The notes beneath the pieces are model-generated. The model was not told where the DNA came from. It searched no databases and worked only from the letters and a program-made list of their open reading frames with translations. The translations under genes were made by a program, and so were the position numbers. A stretch of DNA of 64,000 nucleotides, from contig CAYXAA010000010.1 of assembly GCA_964462985.1 (NCBI GenBank), positions 69,210 to 133,209 on the forward strand, read 5' to 3'. Source of the stretch: CAYXAA01 sp964462985 (GTDB lineage Bacteria > Pseudomonadota > Alphaproteobacteria > Rhizobiales > Stappiaceae). Shown here in pieces: positions 18,964-28,656 of this stretch (the first letter of the stretch is position 1; each line of letters begins with the position of its first letter).

Positions 18964-19216
18964 CGGCGTCGCTTCCGTTCCGCTTCAGGATCGCAGCAGG
19001 TCCGCGCGACCCACTGGAAAGCCCGCCCAGGCTGGTGCACCATGAAGCGTCACGACGTCAAGATCATGGCCCCACCTGTGGAGCAGCCCTATCCTGCCGG
19101 AGGCGGATGAGCGGCTCCAGCACATTCAAACGATCGGCGGTTCGGTCAGGCGGCGCTGCACGCCGGAGCCGGCCGCTCCATTCCAGCGGCAGCGGCGCTG
19201 CCCGCCCGGAGGCGAC

Positions 19217-20488
19217 ATGCAGGAAGCGCTGTTTCGGCGCATCGAGGACAAGCGCGACGATCTGGTCGCACTGACTCAAGATCTGATCCGAATTCCGACC
19301 GTCAACCCGCCCGGCGAGGCCTATACGCCCTGCGCCGAATTCATCGGGGAGCGCCTGCGCCGCCGCGGCTTCGAGATCGCCTACATCCGCGGCGAGGACA
19401 CGCCGGGCGACAGCGCCCGCTACCCACGCACGAATGTGATCGCCCGTCGGACCGGCAATCGACCGGGCCCTTGCGTACATTTCAACTCCCACATCGACGT
19501 GGTCGAGGCCGGCCATGGCTGGACCGTCGATCCCTTCGCCGGCGTGGTCCGCGACGGAAAGGTGTTCGGCCGTGGCGCCTGTGACATGAAGGGCGGGCTC
19601 GCCGCCTCGATCATCGCGGTGGAGGCCTTGATCGAAGTCGCCCCCGCTCTGCCCGGCGCGATCGAGATCTCCGGCACGGTCGACGAGGAATCGGGCGGCC
19701 TCGGCGGCGTCGCCCATCTCGCCAGGCATGGCTATTTCTCCAAGCCGCGGGTCGACCACGTCATCATTCCCGAGCCGCTCAACAAGGAGCGGATCTGCCT
19801 TGGCCACCGCGGCGTTTGGTGGGCCGAAATCGAAACGCACGGGTCGATCGCCCACGGCTCTATGCCCTTCCTGGGCGACTGTGCGGTTCGCCACATGGGC
19901 GCGGTTCTGCAGCGGTTCGAGGAGAAGCTCTACCCGCTGCTGGCGGAAAAACGCACGGAGATGCCGGTGGTGCCGGAAGGCGCCCGGTCGTCGACGCTCA
20001 ACATCAATGCGCTGCACGGTGGCCAGCCGGAAGGCTTCGACGGCCTGCCGTCGCCCTGCGTTCCCGACAGCTGCCGCATGGTGATCGACCGGCGTTACCT
20101 GATCGAGGAGCACCTTGACGACGTCAAGGCGGAAGTGACGGCGATCCTCGACGAACTTGCCGCCGAACGACCGAATTTCCGCTATTCGATCCGCGACGTG
20201 CTCCAGGTGCTGCCGACCATGACCGACCGCGACGCACCGGTCGTGCGTGCGGTCGCCGCCGGCATCGAGGCCGTGCTTTCCCGCGAGCCCGATTTCGTCA
20301 TATCGCCCGGCACCTACGACCAGAAGCACATTGCGCGCATCGGCCACCTGCACGACTGCATTGCCTATGGGCCCGGCATTCTCGACCTTGCCCATCGGCC
20401 GGACGAATTCGTCGGCATTCAGGATATGGTGGACAGCGCCAAGGTGATGGCTCAGGCCGCTCTGGCCTTGCTTTCGGCGCGGCCGTGA
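19217..20488 (+). CDS. M20 peptidase, acetylornithine deacetylase/succinyl-diaminopimelate desuccinylase type
   Basis: A 423-residue zinc amidohydrolase. Metal-site segments are HFNSHIDVVE (His92), GRGACDMKGG (Asp123), the catalytic DEESGG near residue 157, and the late DLAHRPDEF whose His completes the site. It belongs to the ArgE/DapE-like group that removes acyl groups from amino acids or dipeptides. It lies 134 bp upstream of a family-5 binding-protein gene on the same strand, which suggests that it processes the imported compound inside the cell. A second M20 enzyme lies at 39651. Confidence 0.88.
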   Translation: MQEALFRRIEDKRDDLVALTQDLIRIPTVNPPGEAYTPCAEFIGERLRRRGFEIAYIRGEDTPGDSARYPRTNVIARRTGNRPGPCVHFNSHIDVVEAGHGWTVDPFAGVVRDGKVFGRGACDMKGGLAASIIAVEALIEVAPALPGAIEISGTVDEESGGLGGVAHLARHGYFSKPRVDHVIIPEPLNKERICLGHRGVWWAEIETHGSIAHGSMPFLGDCAVRHMGAVLQRFEEKLYPLLAEKRTEMPVVPEGARSSTLNINALHGGQPEGFDGLPSPCVPDSCRMVIDRRYLIEEHLDDVKAEVTAILDELAAERPNFRYSIRDVLQVLPTMTDRDAPVVRAVAAGIEAVLSREPDFVISPGTYDQKHIARIGHLHDCIAYGPGILDLAHRPDEFVGIQDMVDSAKVMAQAALALLSARP

Positions 20489-20622
20489 GTAGCTCTGGAC
20501 ATCCAGCAACGGCATGGATGCGAACGAAAGGCTTTAGTACCTTGGCATCGCGGTCAGCGTCCGGCGGCGCGATCGTCTTGGTCGAACGCCGCTGATCCAG
20601 CAGCGAGAAAGAAGGGGAAGCG

Positions 20623-22128
20623 ATGCGCGCTTGCACAGTGAACGGGTTGAGGGCCGCCGCGGCGGCCCTGTTGATCGGGGCCGGCATCGCCGCAGCCCCG
20701 CTTGAGGCCGAGGCCGCGCGAACCGACGTCATCCTCGGCGTCCGGCTCGAGCCGCCGCATCTCGACCCGACGGCGGGCGCGGCCGCGGCCATCGACGAGA
20801 TCACCTATGCCAATCTCTTCGAGGGCCTGACCCGGATCGACGCAGACGGCGCGGTCCAGCCCTGGCTCGCCGAAAGATGGGAGATCTCGGACGACGGCAG
20901 AACCTATACGTTCCACCTCGTCACCGGTGCAAAGTTCCACGATGGCACCGCCTTTGACGCCGAGGACGCCAAGTTTTCCCTCGACCGCGCCCGGGCCGAT
21001 GATTCGACGAATGCTCAAAAGCCGCTGTTTGCCGGCATCGAATCCGTCGAGGTGGTCGATCCCGCGACGCTCAAGGTGACCTTGAAGCAGCCGGACGGCG
21101 GCTTCCTGTTCAACCTCGGCTGGGGCGATGCGGCCATGGTCGCGCCGGAGAGCGCGGAAACCAATAAGGCCAATCCGATCGGCACTGGCCCGTTCAAGTT
21201 CAGTCAGTGGGCCAAGGGCGACCGCATCGAACTCGTCAAGAACCCGGATTACTGGGGCGAGCCGGTCCAGCTCGACAAGGTGACCTTCAAGATCATCGGC
21301 GATCCCACTGCGGCCATGGCGGCGATGCTGTCGGGTGACGTCGACGCCTTCCCGATCTTCCCGGCGCCGGAGACCCTCGACCAGCTCAAGGCCGATCCGC
21401 GTTTTACCATCGCCGTCGGCACCACCGAGGGCGAGACCATCCTGGCCATGAACAACAAGGCCGGCCCGCTCGCCGAAAGGAAGGTTCGGCAGGCGATCTC
21501 CCACGCCATCGACCGCCAGGCCGTGATCGACGGCGCCATGTTCGGCTACGGCACGCCGATCGGATCGCATTTCGCGCCGCATCACCCGGCCTATGTCGAT
21601 CTGACAGGGACCTATCCATACGATCCGGAAAAGGCCAAGGCGCTCCTGAAGGAGGCGGGCTATGAGGACGGCTTCAAGGCCACATTGAAGCTCCCTCCCC
21701 CCGACTACGCCCGCCGCGGCGGCGAGATCATTGCCTCCGACCTGAAGAAGGTCGGCATCGAGGTGGAAATCATCCCGCTCGAATGGGCGCAGTGGCTGTC
21801 CGATGTTTTCAACGGCAGGAACTTTGACCTGACCATCATCTCGCACACCGAGCCGCTCGACATCGGAATTTATGCCCGCAAGGACTACTACTTCCAGTAC
21901 GACAACCCCGACTTCGACACGGTGATGTCCGAACTGGAGGCAACCGCAGACACAGACGAGCGCTATGCGCTTTATGGCAAGGCCCAGGAGATCATAGCCG
22001 CTGATGCGGTCAACGTCTTCCTGTTCGAGCTCGCCAAGACGGGCATCTGGGACGCCAGGCTCAAGGGCCTTTGGGTCAACGCACCGATCCAGGCGAACGA
22101 TCTGACCGGGGTGTACTGGGAGGAATAG
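20623..22128 (+). CDS. Family-5 ABC transporter binding protein (peptide/opine type)
   Basis: A 501-residue periplasmic protein with a signal peptide (about residues 1-31, ending AEA). The SBP_bac_5 pattern is complete: LEPPHLDPT near residue 43, LFEGLTRID, LAERWEISDDGRTYTFHL near 83, GTGPFKF near 186 and the C-terminal ...WVNAP. It follows the M20 gene. The permease and ATPase genes expected next to it are found only 4.7 kb further on (from 26857), beyond a convergent tct block. GAAGGGGAAGCG precedes the ATG. Confidence 0.9.
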   Translation: MRACTVNGLRAAAAALLIGAGIAAAPLEAEAARTDVILGVRLEPPHLDPTAGAAAAIDEITYANLFEGLTRIDADGAVQPWLAERWEISDDGRTYTFHLVTGAKFHDGTAFDAEDAKFSLDRARADDSTNAQKPLFAGIESVEVVDPATLKVTLKQPDGGFLFNLGWGDAAMVAPESAETNKANPIGTGPFKFSQWAKGDRIELVKNPDYWGEPVQLDKVTFKIIGDPTAAMAAMLSGDVDAFPIFPAPETLDQLKADPRFTIAVGTTEGETILAMNNKAGPLAERKVRQAISHAIDRQAVIDGAMFGYGTPIGSHFAPHHPAYVDLTGTYPYDPEKAKALLKEAGYEDGFKATLKLPPPDYARRGGEIIASDLKKVGIEVEIIPLEWAQWLSDVFNGRNFDLTIISHTEPLDIGIYARKDYYFQYDNPDFDTVMSELEATADTDERYALYGKAQEIIAADAVNVFLFELAKTGIWDARLKGLWVNAPIQANDLTGVYWEE

Positions 22129-22152
22129 GCGGAGGCCGCCGCTGCCCCATGC

Positions 22153-22187
22153 AAAAAAACGGCGCCGCGGTTTGCTCCGCGGCGCCG
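22153..22187 (-). terminator. Terminator between the binding-protein gene and tctA
   Basis: An 11-bp stem, CGGCGCCGCGG (22160-22170) with CCGCGGCGCCG (22177-22187), loop TTTGCT. On the minus strand it is followed by seven T residues, so it ends the tct operon. On the plus strand it can protect or weakly terminate the binding-protein transcript, whose gene stops at 22128. Confidence 0.85.
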
Positions 22188-22212
22188 CTTGCGATTTCCG
22201 AGCCGACGGTCG

Positions 22213-23748
22213 TCAGTCCGGGTCGGCCCCCTCGACCGCCGCGCTGTCGGCGATCTTCCGACGCAGAAGACGGCCGATGAAGAGCGGCAGGATGAAGCCG
22301 AGGATGGCGAGAACCCACAGGCCGATCGCGAGCGGCGAGCCCACCAGCACCGACCAGTCGCCGTCGGAGATCTGGATCGCACGCCTGAGGTTCACTTCCA
22401 TGGAGGTGCCGAGCAGCGTGCCGAGGATAACCGGCACCAGAGGCACGTCGAGCTTGCGCAGCACATAGCCAACCACGCCGAAGCCGACCATGACCATCAG
22501 ATCGAAGGTCGAACCGGAAATGCCGTAGATGCCGACGAAGGAGATCATGGCGACCGCCGGCATCAGGTAGCGCGGCGGAATCAGGAGCACCCGGACGAAC
22601 AGCCCGACAAGCGGAATGTTCATCGCCAGCAGCATGAAATTGCCGATGAACAGCGCCGCGATCAGACCCCAGACCACGTCCGGGTTCTGCTGGAACAGCA
22701 GCGGTCCCGGCGTGATGTTGAGCGCAAGCAGCATGGCGAGCAGCACCGCCGTGGTGCCGGAACCCGGGACGCCGAGCGACAGCATTGGCACCAGTGCGCC
22801 GCCGGCGGCGGCATTGTTGCCGGCTTCGGGGGCCGCAACACCACGAGGATCGCCCTTGCCGAAGGTGCCGTCCTTGTCGGAAAGCCGCTTTTCCATGGAA
22901 TAAGCCATGAACGAGCCGAGCGAGGCGCCGGCGCCCGGCAGCACGCCGGCAACGAAGCCGAGCACCGTGGACCGCGCCATCGCTCCGGTCGATTGCCGCA
23001 CCATGGACAAGGGTGCCGTCACCCGGCCGAGCTTGAGCCTGGAGGCATCCGCCTCGCCTTCGCCCTTGTGCTCCAGGAACAGGAACACTTCCGAGATGGC
23101 AAAAAGGCCGACAATGGCAATCAGGAAATCGATGCCGTCGTAAAGATGGATCTCGCCGAAGGTGAAGCGCGGTACGCCGATCTGCGGGTCGACGCCGATC
23201 GTGGCGATGCCGAGACCGAGGGCGGCGGCGATGGCGGCCTTGGCCTGATTGCGGCTGGCGATGCCGCCCAGCGTGGCGAAGGCCAGCGTGAACAGGACAA
23301 AATATTCCGCCGGCCCGAACAGCAGCGCCACCTTGACCAGGAGCGGCGCCAGGAAGACGAGACCGATGGTCGCGAAGAACGCGCCGACGAAGGAGGCGAT
23401 GCCCGACAGCGCCAGCGCCTCGCCGGCCATGCCCTTGCGCGCCATCGGGTGGCCGTCGAGCGTGGTCATCAGCGCCGGTTCGTCACCGGGGATGTTGAGC
23501 AGGATCGAGGAAATGCGCCCGCCGTACATCGCACCGTAGTAGACGCTGGTCAGCAGGATCAGGGCCGGCGTCGCCGGCAGGCCGAGCGTGAAGGCAAGCG
23601 GAATCAGGATCGCCACGCCGTTGGATGGCCCGAGCCCGGGCATTGCGCCGATGATCGTGCCGAGAAAGCAGCCCAGGAACGCCAGCAGCAGGTTCTGGAA
23701 GGTCAGCGCGACGCCGAAGCCGTCAATCAGGGAATTGATCGCGTCCAT
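22213..23748 (-). CDS. tctA: Tripartite tricarboxylate transporter, large membrane subunit
   Basis: A 511-residue inner-membrane protein with about 11-12 segments. Family motifs are GTIIGAMPGLGPSNGVAIL near residue 31, YYGAMYGG near 70, LNIPGDEPALMTTLDGHPMA near 83, and GVLPGAGASLGSFMAYSMEK near 265. It forms the transport channel of the TctABC system for citrate-like carboxylates. The ATG at 23748 follows AGGGGAC; the frame is open upstream but that is antisense of tctB. It ends at the bidirectional hairpin at 22160. Confidence 0.92.
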   Translation of the reverse strand: MDAINSLIDGFGVALTFQNLLLAFLGCFLGTIIGAMPGLGPSNGVAILIPLAFTLGLPATPALILLTSVYYGAMYGGRISSILLNIPGDEPALMTTLDGHPMARKGMAGEALALSGIASFVGAFFATIGLVFLAPLLVKVALLFGPAEYFVLFTLAFATLGGIASRNQAKAAIAAALGLGIATIGVDPQIGVPRFTFGEIHLYDGIDFLIAIVGLFAISEVFLFLEHKGEGEADASRLKLGRVTAPLSMVRQSTGAMARSTVLGFVAGVLPGAGASLGSFMAYSMEKRLSDKDGTFGKGDPRGVAAPEAGNNAAAGGALVPMLSLGVPGSGTTAVLLAMLLALNITPGPLLFQQNPDVVWGLIAALFIGNFMLLAMNIPLVGLFVRVLLIPPRYLMPAVAMISFVGIYGISGSTFDLMVMVGFGVVGYVLRKLDVPLVPVILGTLLGTSMEVNLRRAIQISDGDWSVLVGSPLAIGLWVLAILGFILPLFIGRLLRRKIADSAAVEGADPD

Positions 23749-23759
23749 GTCCGGTCCCC

Positions 23760-24191
23760 TCAAAAGCCCCAGGGGCCGCGCGCCAGCGACAGGCCAAGGA
23801 TCAGATGGAAGATGACGTAGATGCCCACGGCAATCGCGACACCGGCGATGGCGGCCGACAGCGGCCGCGCGCCGAGCCGCCAGCTCAGGATGGCCGAGGC
23901 AAGCGCGGTGGCCAGCACGAAGCCGAGCTGTCGCAACACCAGGGCATAGGCGATCATGACGGCCGCGGCGAAGGCGATTTCCAGCAGCCGGCCGACGGCT
24001 GGCCACTCCGGCGCAGGATCCGGCCGCACCAGCGGATAGATCCCGCCGAGCGCCAGCACCGTGCCAATAATGTAGGGGAATGCCCTGGGGCCCACCGGGT
24101 CGACGATGAAACCGGTTTCGACCCCCGAAGCGGCGACGATGTAGAACCCGGCCAGAATCAGGCAGGCGAGCCCGAAGATCCGGTCGCTCAT
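23760..24191 (-). CDS. tctB: Tripartite tricarboxylate transporter, small membrane subunit
   Basis: A 143-residue membrane protein with four segments (about 5-25, 38-55, 72-95, 115-135), the usual size for TctB. The GPRAFPYIIGTVLALGG segment near residue 33 is characteristic. It lies 11 bp before tctA and is co-transcribed with it. It is separated from tctC by 212 bp with a terminator-like hairpin. Confidence 0.88.
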   Translation of the reverse strand: MSDRIFGLACLILAGFYIVAASGVETGFIVDPVGPRAFPYIIGTVLALGGIYPLVRPDPAPEWPAVGRLLEIAFAAAVMIAYALVLRQLGFVLATALASAILSWRLGARPLSAAIAGVAIAVGIYVIFHLILGLSLARGPWGF

Positions 24192-24356
24192 GGCGCATGC
24201 CCTCCCTTGGGGTACGCCTTACTCCGCCTCCCGGATCGGCGCCCCTTCTTATCGAAATCCAATGCGCGTGCAGTTGGACCGCAGTGCCCGGCTCGATCCG
24301 GAGATCATACAGCACCCAGCTCACGCAAGTGCTCAGGCCTGCCACCTCACTGCGGC

Positions 24357-24386
24357 AAAAAAGGCCGGAGCCTTGGCCCCGGCCTT
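24357..24386 (-). terminator. Intercistronic terminator between tctC and tctB
   Basis: On the minus strand an 8-bp stem (AAGGCCGG/CCGGCCTT, loop of 10) is followed by a run of T residues. It lies just after the tctC stop codon. Partial termination here would make more binding protein than membrane subunits. Confidence 0.75.
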
Positions 24387-24403
24387 GCGGCTTTGAAGTC
24401 GAC

Positions 24404-25384
24404 CTATTTGATGATGCCGATCTCGCGCGAGAGCTCGGCGATCTGGTCGATCTGCTCCTTGACGAAAGTCTGGAACTCGTCGCCGGACAGATCCAGCGGG
24501 ATCAGTCCGCTGTCGGTCATGATCTTCTCCCATTCGGGCGAGGCGTTGACCTTGGTAATGGCGTCCGACCAGAAGGCATAGGCATCGTCCGACATGCCGC
24601 CGGGAGCGTAGAAGCCGCGCCAGTTGGCGCCGTTCACGTCAAGGCCCTGCTCCTTGGCGGTCGGAAATTCAGCGAACTCGCCGGGAAGGCGTTCGGGTGC
24701 CAGCACCGCAATGACCTTGATGTCCCCGGAATCGACGAAGCCCTTGGCCTCGGAGATGTCGCCGGTGAAGGCCTTGACGTGACCACCAAGCAGCTGCGTC
24801 ACGGCCTCGCCGCCGCCGTCGAAGGCGACATACTTGACCTGGCGAACATCGATACCAGCGGCCTTGGCTGCCATCAGCACCTTGAGGTGATCCCAGCCGC
24901 CGACCGCGGAGCCGCCGGCCACGGAGACCGACGCCGGGTCCGCCTTCATCTGCTCCAGCAGTTCGGGCAGCGTGTTGACCGGAGAGTCCTTGGCCACGGC
25001 GATGACGCCGTAGTCGGTGCCGACGGTGCCGAGCCAGCGCACCTGGTCCATGGTCGAGCCGGGGAAGGCACCCTGCGCAAGTCGCGAGGTCGTCGCCGAG
25101 GAGGCGGCCACGATCAGGTTGTTGTCGCTGTTGCGCTTGTTCACGACCTCGGCGAAGGCGACGCCGCCGCCGGCACCGGCCATGTTGACCACCTGCATCG
25201 GATTCGGCACCAGCTTGAGGTCGTAGAGCAGCTTGCCGACCTGGCGGCAGGTGAAATCCCAGCCGCCACCCGGGTTGGCCGGTGCGATGCACTCGGTGGT
25301 GCTGGGTTCGAAGGCGTAGGCCGCGCTGGCAAGGCCGACGGCAGCGGCGAAAGTGGCCGCAAAGCGAGTGAAGGGATGTCTCAC
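24404..25384 (-). CDS. tctC: Tripartite tricarboxylate transporter binding protein
   Basis: A 326-residue periplasmic receptor. The signal peptide covers about residues 1-24 (AVGLASAAYA then F). The TctC fold features are IAPANPGGGWDFTCRQVGK near 33, NMAGAGGGVAF near 67, and GGSAVGGWDHL near 157. It is the first gene of the tct operon, followed by a hairpin and then tctB and tctA. The ligand is probably a di- or tricarboxylate; no regulatory two-component pair is adjacent. Confidence 0.9.
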   Translation of the reverse strand: MRHPFTRFAATFAAAVGLASAAYAFEPSTTECIAPANPGGGWDFTCRQVGKLLYDLKLVPNPMQVVNMAGAGGGVAFAEVVNKRNSDNNLIVAASSATTSRLAQGAFPGSTMDQVRWLGTVGTDYGVIAVAKDSPVNTLPELLEQMKADPASVSVAGGSAVGGWDHLKVLMAAKAAGIDVRQVKYVAFDGGGEAVTQLLGGHVKAFTGDISEAKGFVDSGDIKVIAVLAPERLPGEFAEFPTAKEQGLDVNGANWRGFYAPGGMSDDAYAFWSDAITKVNASPEWEKIMTDSGLIPLDLSGDEFQTFVKEQIDQIAELSREIGIIK

Positions 25385-25599
25385 GATGTCCTCCCAGTGA
25401 TAGGCCGGCCTTATCTAAAGGCCGATCCCCGGCTTCTATCCCTCAAAGCTGTCATCAACCTGTCAATTGGCGAGAAAGACAAGGGTTGTCGCCATCCTCG
25501 GCCCGCGCCGCAATTTCCCCGTCATGCTGTCGGATGCTGCAACCGTCGTTCGTCCTGGATTCGTGGTTGTCGAACGCAGCATATCCTGAGGAGGATCAA

Positions 25600-25953
25600 A
25601 TGCCCTACGTGGATGGTTTCGTGCTCGCCGTGAAAAAGGACAGGATCGCGGACTATGAGGCGTTGGCGCGTCTCGCCGGGGAGGTCTGGAAGGATCACGG
25701 CGCGCTCGCCTTCGTCGAATGCATCGGCGACGACGTGCCCTTTGGCGAACTCACGTCATTCCCGCGGGCCGTGCAGGCGCAGGACGACGAGGTCGTGGTG
25801 TTCTCCTGGATCGTCTACGAATCGCGCGAGAAGCGCGACGAGATCAACAAGAAGGTGATGGAGGACCCGCGGTTGAAGGGCAATCCGAACGATATGCCCT
25901 TCGACGGCAAACGGATGATCTACGGCGGCTTCAAGACGCTGGTTGAAATGTAG
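25600..25953 (+). CDS. DUF1428 family protein
   Basis: A 117-residue protein that matches DUF1428 along its length: MPYVDGFVLAVKK at the start, WKDHGALAFVECIGDD near residue 31, FSWIVYESREKRDEIN near 70, and MPFDGKRMIYGGF near 98. It is a dimeric alpha/beta-barrel fold of unknown role, often called RNA signal recognition particle-like without evidence. The ATG at 25600 follows GAGGAGGATC, a strong ribosome binding site. Confidence 0.88.
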   Translation: MPYVDGFVLAVKKDRIADYEALARLAGEVWKDHGALAFVECIGDDVPFGELTSFPRAVQAQDDEVVVFSWIVYESREKRDEINKKVMEDPRLKGNPNDMPFDGKRMIYGGFKTLVEM

Positions 25954-26180
25954 GCAAAGCGCAGCGCAAAGGTCTGAGGTTCGGGCGGGCGAGTCGTCCT
26001 GCCCCTCCTCGCCGTGCGTCAGGGCCGCAGGTCCAGCATCTTCGGCCCTGCTCCATTCCTCGCATCCTGCGGTGGCGACGCCGCCGGGGCGAAACCCAGG
26101 CGATTGATCCTTCTCCGCGAACATGGTCGACTGAAAGCCCGAGCCAACCTGACATTGGCCGCGCCGCGCAAGGAACGGGC

Positions 26181-26768
26181 ATGGAAGGCGTCATTTCGCA
26201 CGAACAGTTCACCCACGTCCGCATCTTCGTCGGCATCGTCACCGGCCTCAGCGTCGCGCGCCTGCTCACCGGCCTTGCCCGTTTCGTCCAACACCCGGAC
26301 CACGAACAGATCTATTCCGTCCACCTGTGCTGGACCTTCTACCTGCTGCTGTCCGTCATCCATTTCTGGTGGTTTCAATTCGGCCTGAGTCGGCTGCCGG
26401 TGTGGACCTTTCCGGTCTATTTCTTCGTCATCAGCTACGCGGCGATTTTCTTTCTGGTCTGCGCGATCCTGTTTCCCGATCGGATGGAGGAGTATTCCAG
26501 CTTCAGGCACTTTTTCCACGCCCGCCAGACCTGGTTCTACGGGCTGCTGGCCGGCATGACCGTGGTCGACATTGCCGATACGGCGGTCAAGGGATTCGGA
26601 CATCTCATCGCTCTCGGCCCGGCGTATCTGCTGCGTCAGGCGGTGTTCTTCGTCTTCGCCGTCATCGCCATGTTCGTTCGGAACCGCCGCTTCCACATTG
26701 CATTCGTGGTCGCAGCCCTGGCGAGCGAGATTGCCTGGATCCTGCTTCGCTACGATGTCCTCGAGTGA
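26181..26768 (+). CDS. Six-segment membrane protein of unknown function
   Basis: A 195-residue protein rich in aromatic residues with about six membrane segments (roughly 14-32, 46-66, 74-96, 118-135, 142-165, 172-190). The stretch HLCWTFYLLLSVIHFWWFQF near residue 48 is typical of an uncharacterised group of proteobacterial membrane proteins. No catalytic or binding motif can be seen. It precedes the ABC permease genes by 88 bp but differs in style from transport components, so a shared role is not implied. Confidence 0.6.
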   Translation: MEGVISHEQFTHVRIFVGIVTGLSVARLLTGLARFVQHPDHEQIYSVHLCWTFYLLLSVIHFWWFQFGLSRLPVWTFPVYFFVISYAAIFFLVCAILFPDRMEEYSSFRHFFHARQTWFYGLLAGMTVVDIADTAVKGFGHLIALGPAYLLRQAVFFVFAVIAMFVRNRRFHIAFVVAALASEIAWILLRYDVLE

Positions 26769-26856
26769 TCGCCGGGGTCCTGCAACATCTTGACTCTTCG
26801 TGGAATTCTCGTCGAGGCCGTTCAACTTTGCTGCATCCTGCGCTACCGTCGCTTCG

Positions 26857-27801
26857 ATGATCGCCTATGCCGCCAAGCGCCTTGCGAGCCTGTTCCTCAC
26901 CCTCGTCGCCGCGACGGTGATCATCTTCCTTGTGCTCGAGGTGCTGCCCGGCGATCCGGCCGAGATCATGCTCGGGCTCAATGCCCAGCCCGACACCGTG
27001 GCGGCGCTGCGCCACGAGCTTGGCCTCGACCGGCCGGCACTGCTGCGGTATCTCGACTGGGTCGGCGGTTTTCTCACCGGCAATCTCGGAGTGAGCTACA
27101 CCTATTCCGTGCCCGTCTCGGACCTCGTCGCCGAGCGTGCGGTGGTCTCACTGCCGCTCGCCGTCATCGCGCTCGTGCTGTCGACGGTCATCGCCATCCC
27201 GATCGGCGTCGTCGCCGCCACCTATCGTGGCCGCTGGCAGGACGCCGGCATCATGGGCCTCACCCAGGTCGGCATCGCCATTCCCAACTTCTGGTTCGCA
27301 ATCCTGCTCGTTTTCGTCTTTTCCGTGAGCCTGCGCCTGCTGCCGTCCGGCGGCTTTCCCGGCTGGGACGCCGGCCTGCTCCCGGCGCTGAAGGCGCTCG
27401 TCCTGCCGGCGGTGGCGCTCGCCCTACCCCAGGCTTCGATCCTCGCCCGCGTCATGCGCTCCGCCCTGCTCGACGCCCTCGCAGAAGACTATGTCCGTAC
27501 CGCCCGCGCCAAGGGCCTTACCCGCCGTGCCACCTTGTGGCGGCACGCCGTCGGCAACGCGCTCATTCCGGTTCTCACCATCCTCGGCCTGCAGTTCTCG
27601 TTTCTCATCGCCGGGACGATCATCATCGAGAACGTGTTCTACCTGCCCGGCCTCGGCCGGCTGATCTTCCAGGCGATCAACCAGCGAGACCTGATCGTGG
27701 TCAAGAGCGTGGTCGTGCTGCTCGTGGCAGCCGTCGTCGCCGTCACCTTCCTGGTAGACATCGCCTATGCCGCTGCCGATCCCAGGTTGAGGAGCCGCTG
27801 A
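26857..27801 (+). CDS. ABC transporter permease, DppB/OppB type
   Basis: A 314-residue permease with about six membrane segments. Typical features are LEVLPGDPAEIMLG near residue 28, GNLGVSYTYSVPV near 71, and the EAA loop DYVRTARAKGL near residue 209, which contacts the ATPase. The start at 26857 (MIAYAAKRLASLF) is chosen over an in-frame ATG 19 codons upstream because the first transmembrane segment begins there. It heads a permease-permease-ATPase set and probably works with the binding protein at 20623. Confidence 0.9.
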   Translation: MIAYAAKRLASLFLTLVAATVIIFLVLEVLPGDPAEIMLGLNAQPDTVAALRHELGLDRPALLRYLDWVGGFLTGNLGVSYTYSVPVSDLVAERAVVSLPLAVIALVLSTVIAIPIGVVAATYRGRWQDAGIMGLTQVGIAIPNFWFAILLVFVFSVSLRLLPSGGFPGWDAGLLPALKALVLPAVALALPQASILARVMRSALLDALAEDYVRTARAKGLTRRATLWRHAVGNALIPVLTILGLQFSFLIAGTIIIENVFYLPGLGRLIFQAINQRDLIVVKSVVVLLVAAVVAVTFLVDIAYAAADPRLRSR

Positions 27802-27804
27802 ACG

Positions 27805-28656
27805 ATGGCTGCAGTGCGCTCCGGCCTCACCCGTGCCCTCGGCAACCGCTCCTTCGCGATCGGCGCCGCGGTGGTTCTCGTTGTCACCTTCATCGCCGTG
27901 CTGTCGCTGGTCTGGACGCCCTATCCGATCGACGTCCTGTCCGTCGCCGACCGGCTGCAGGGGCCGTCGGCAGAGCACTGGCTCGGTACCGACCAATATG
28001 GCCGTGACCTTGTCTCCATGCTCATGGCCGGCGCCCGCACCTCGATCGCCGTCGCGCTGGTCGCCGTCGGCATCGGCACTGTCGTCGGCGTGCCGCTCGG
28101 TCTGCTGGCGGCAAGCCACGGCGGCTGGCTCGACGAAGCCTTGATGCGCTTCAACGACCTGATCTTTGCCTTTCCCGCCCTGCTGTCGGCCGTGATGATC
28201 ACCGCAATTTTCGGCCCGGGCGCCATCAATGCGATCGTGGCGATCGGCATCTTCAACGTGCCCGTCTTCGCCCGGGTCGCCCGGGGTGGCGCGCTCGCCT
28301 ACCAGTCGCGCGAGTTCGTGCTCGCCGCCCGCATCGCCGGCAAGGGCAAGGTCAGGATCGTCGCCGAGCACATCCTGCCGAACATCGCCAACCTCCTCAT
28401 TGTCCAGGGCACCATCCAGTTCTCGCTCGGAATCCTCGCCGAAGCCGGCCTCTCCTACGTCGGACTGGGCGCCCAGCCGCCGGCCGCGAGCTGGGGCCGC
28501 ATGCTCAACGAGGCCCAGACCCTGATGGCGCTCGCCCCGCAGCTCGCGCTCTATCCAGGACTTGCGATCGTCGTCACCGTGCTCGGCCTCAACCTGCTCG
28601 GCGACGGGCTGCGCGACCTGCTCGACCCGAGACTCCGGCAGAGGGTGGCGCGATGA
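27805..28656 (+). CDS. ABC transporter permease, DppC/OppC type
   Basis: A 283-residue permease with an N-terminal membrane segment, HWLGTDQYGRDLVSMLMAGA near residue 53 (a DppC hallmark), and the EAA loop EFVLAARIAGKGK near 171. It begins 3 bp after the previous permease gene and its stop overlaps the ATPase start by 4 bp (ATGA), which indicates translational coupling. Confidence 0.92.
   Translation: MAAVRSGLTRALGNRSFAIGAAVVLVVTFIAVLSLVWTPYPIDVLSVADRLQGPSAEHWLGTDQYGRDLVSMLMAGARTSIAVALVAVGIGTVVGVPLGLLAASHGGWLDEALMRFNDLIFAFPALLSAVMITAIFGPGAINAIVAIGIFNVPVFARVARGGALAYQSREFVLAARIAGKGKVRIVAEHILPNIANLLIVQGTIQFSLGILAEAGLSYVGLGAQPPAASWGRMLNEAQTLMALAPQLALYPGLAIVVTVLGLNLLGDGLRDLLDPRLRQRVAR

Noticed and set aside
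22141..22190. Terminator belonging to the binding-protein gene on the plus strand
   Set aside because: The T-run is only on the minus-strand side, so the primary role is ending the tct operon; on the plus strand it is at most a weak terminator.
23749..24345. N-terminal extension of the tctA frame
   Set aside because: The extra residues are Arg-rich and unlike TctA; they overlap tctB on the same strand in another frame. The ATG at 23748 with AGGGGAC is convincing.
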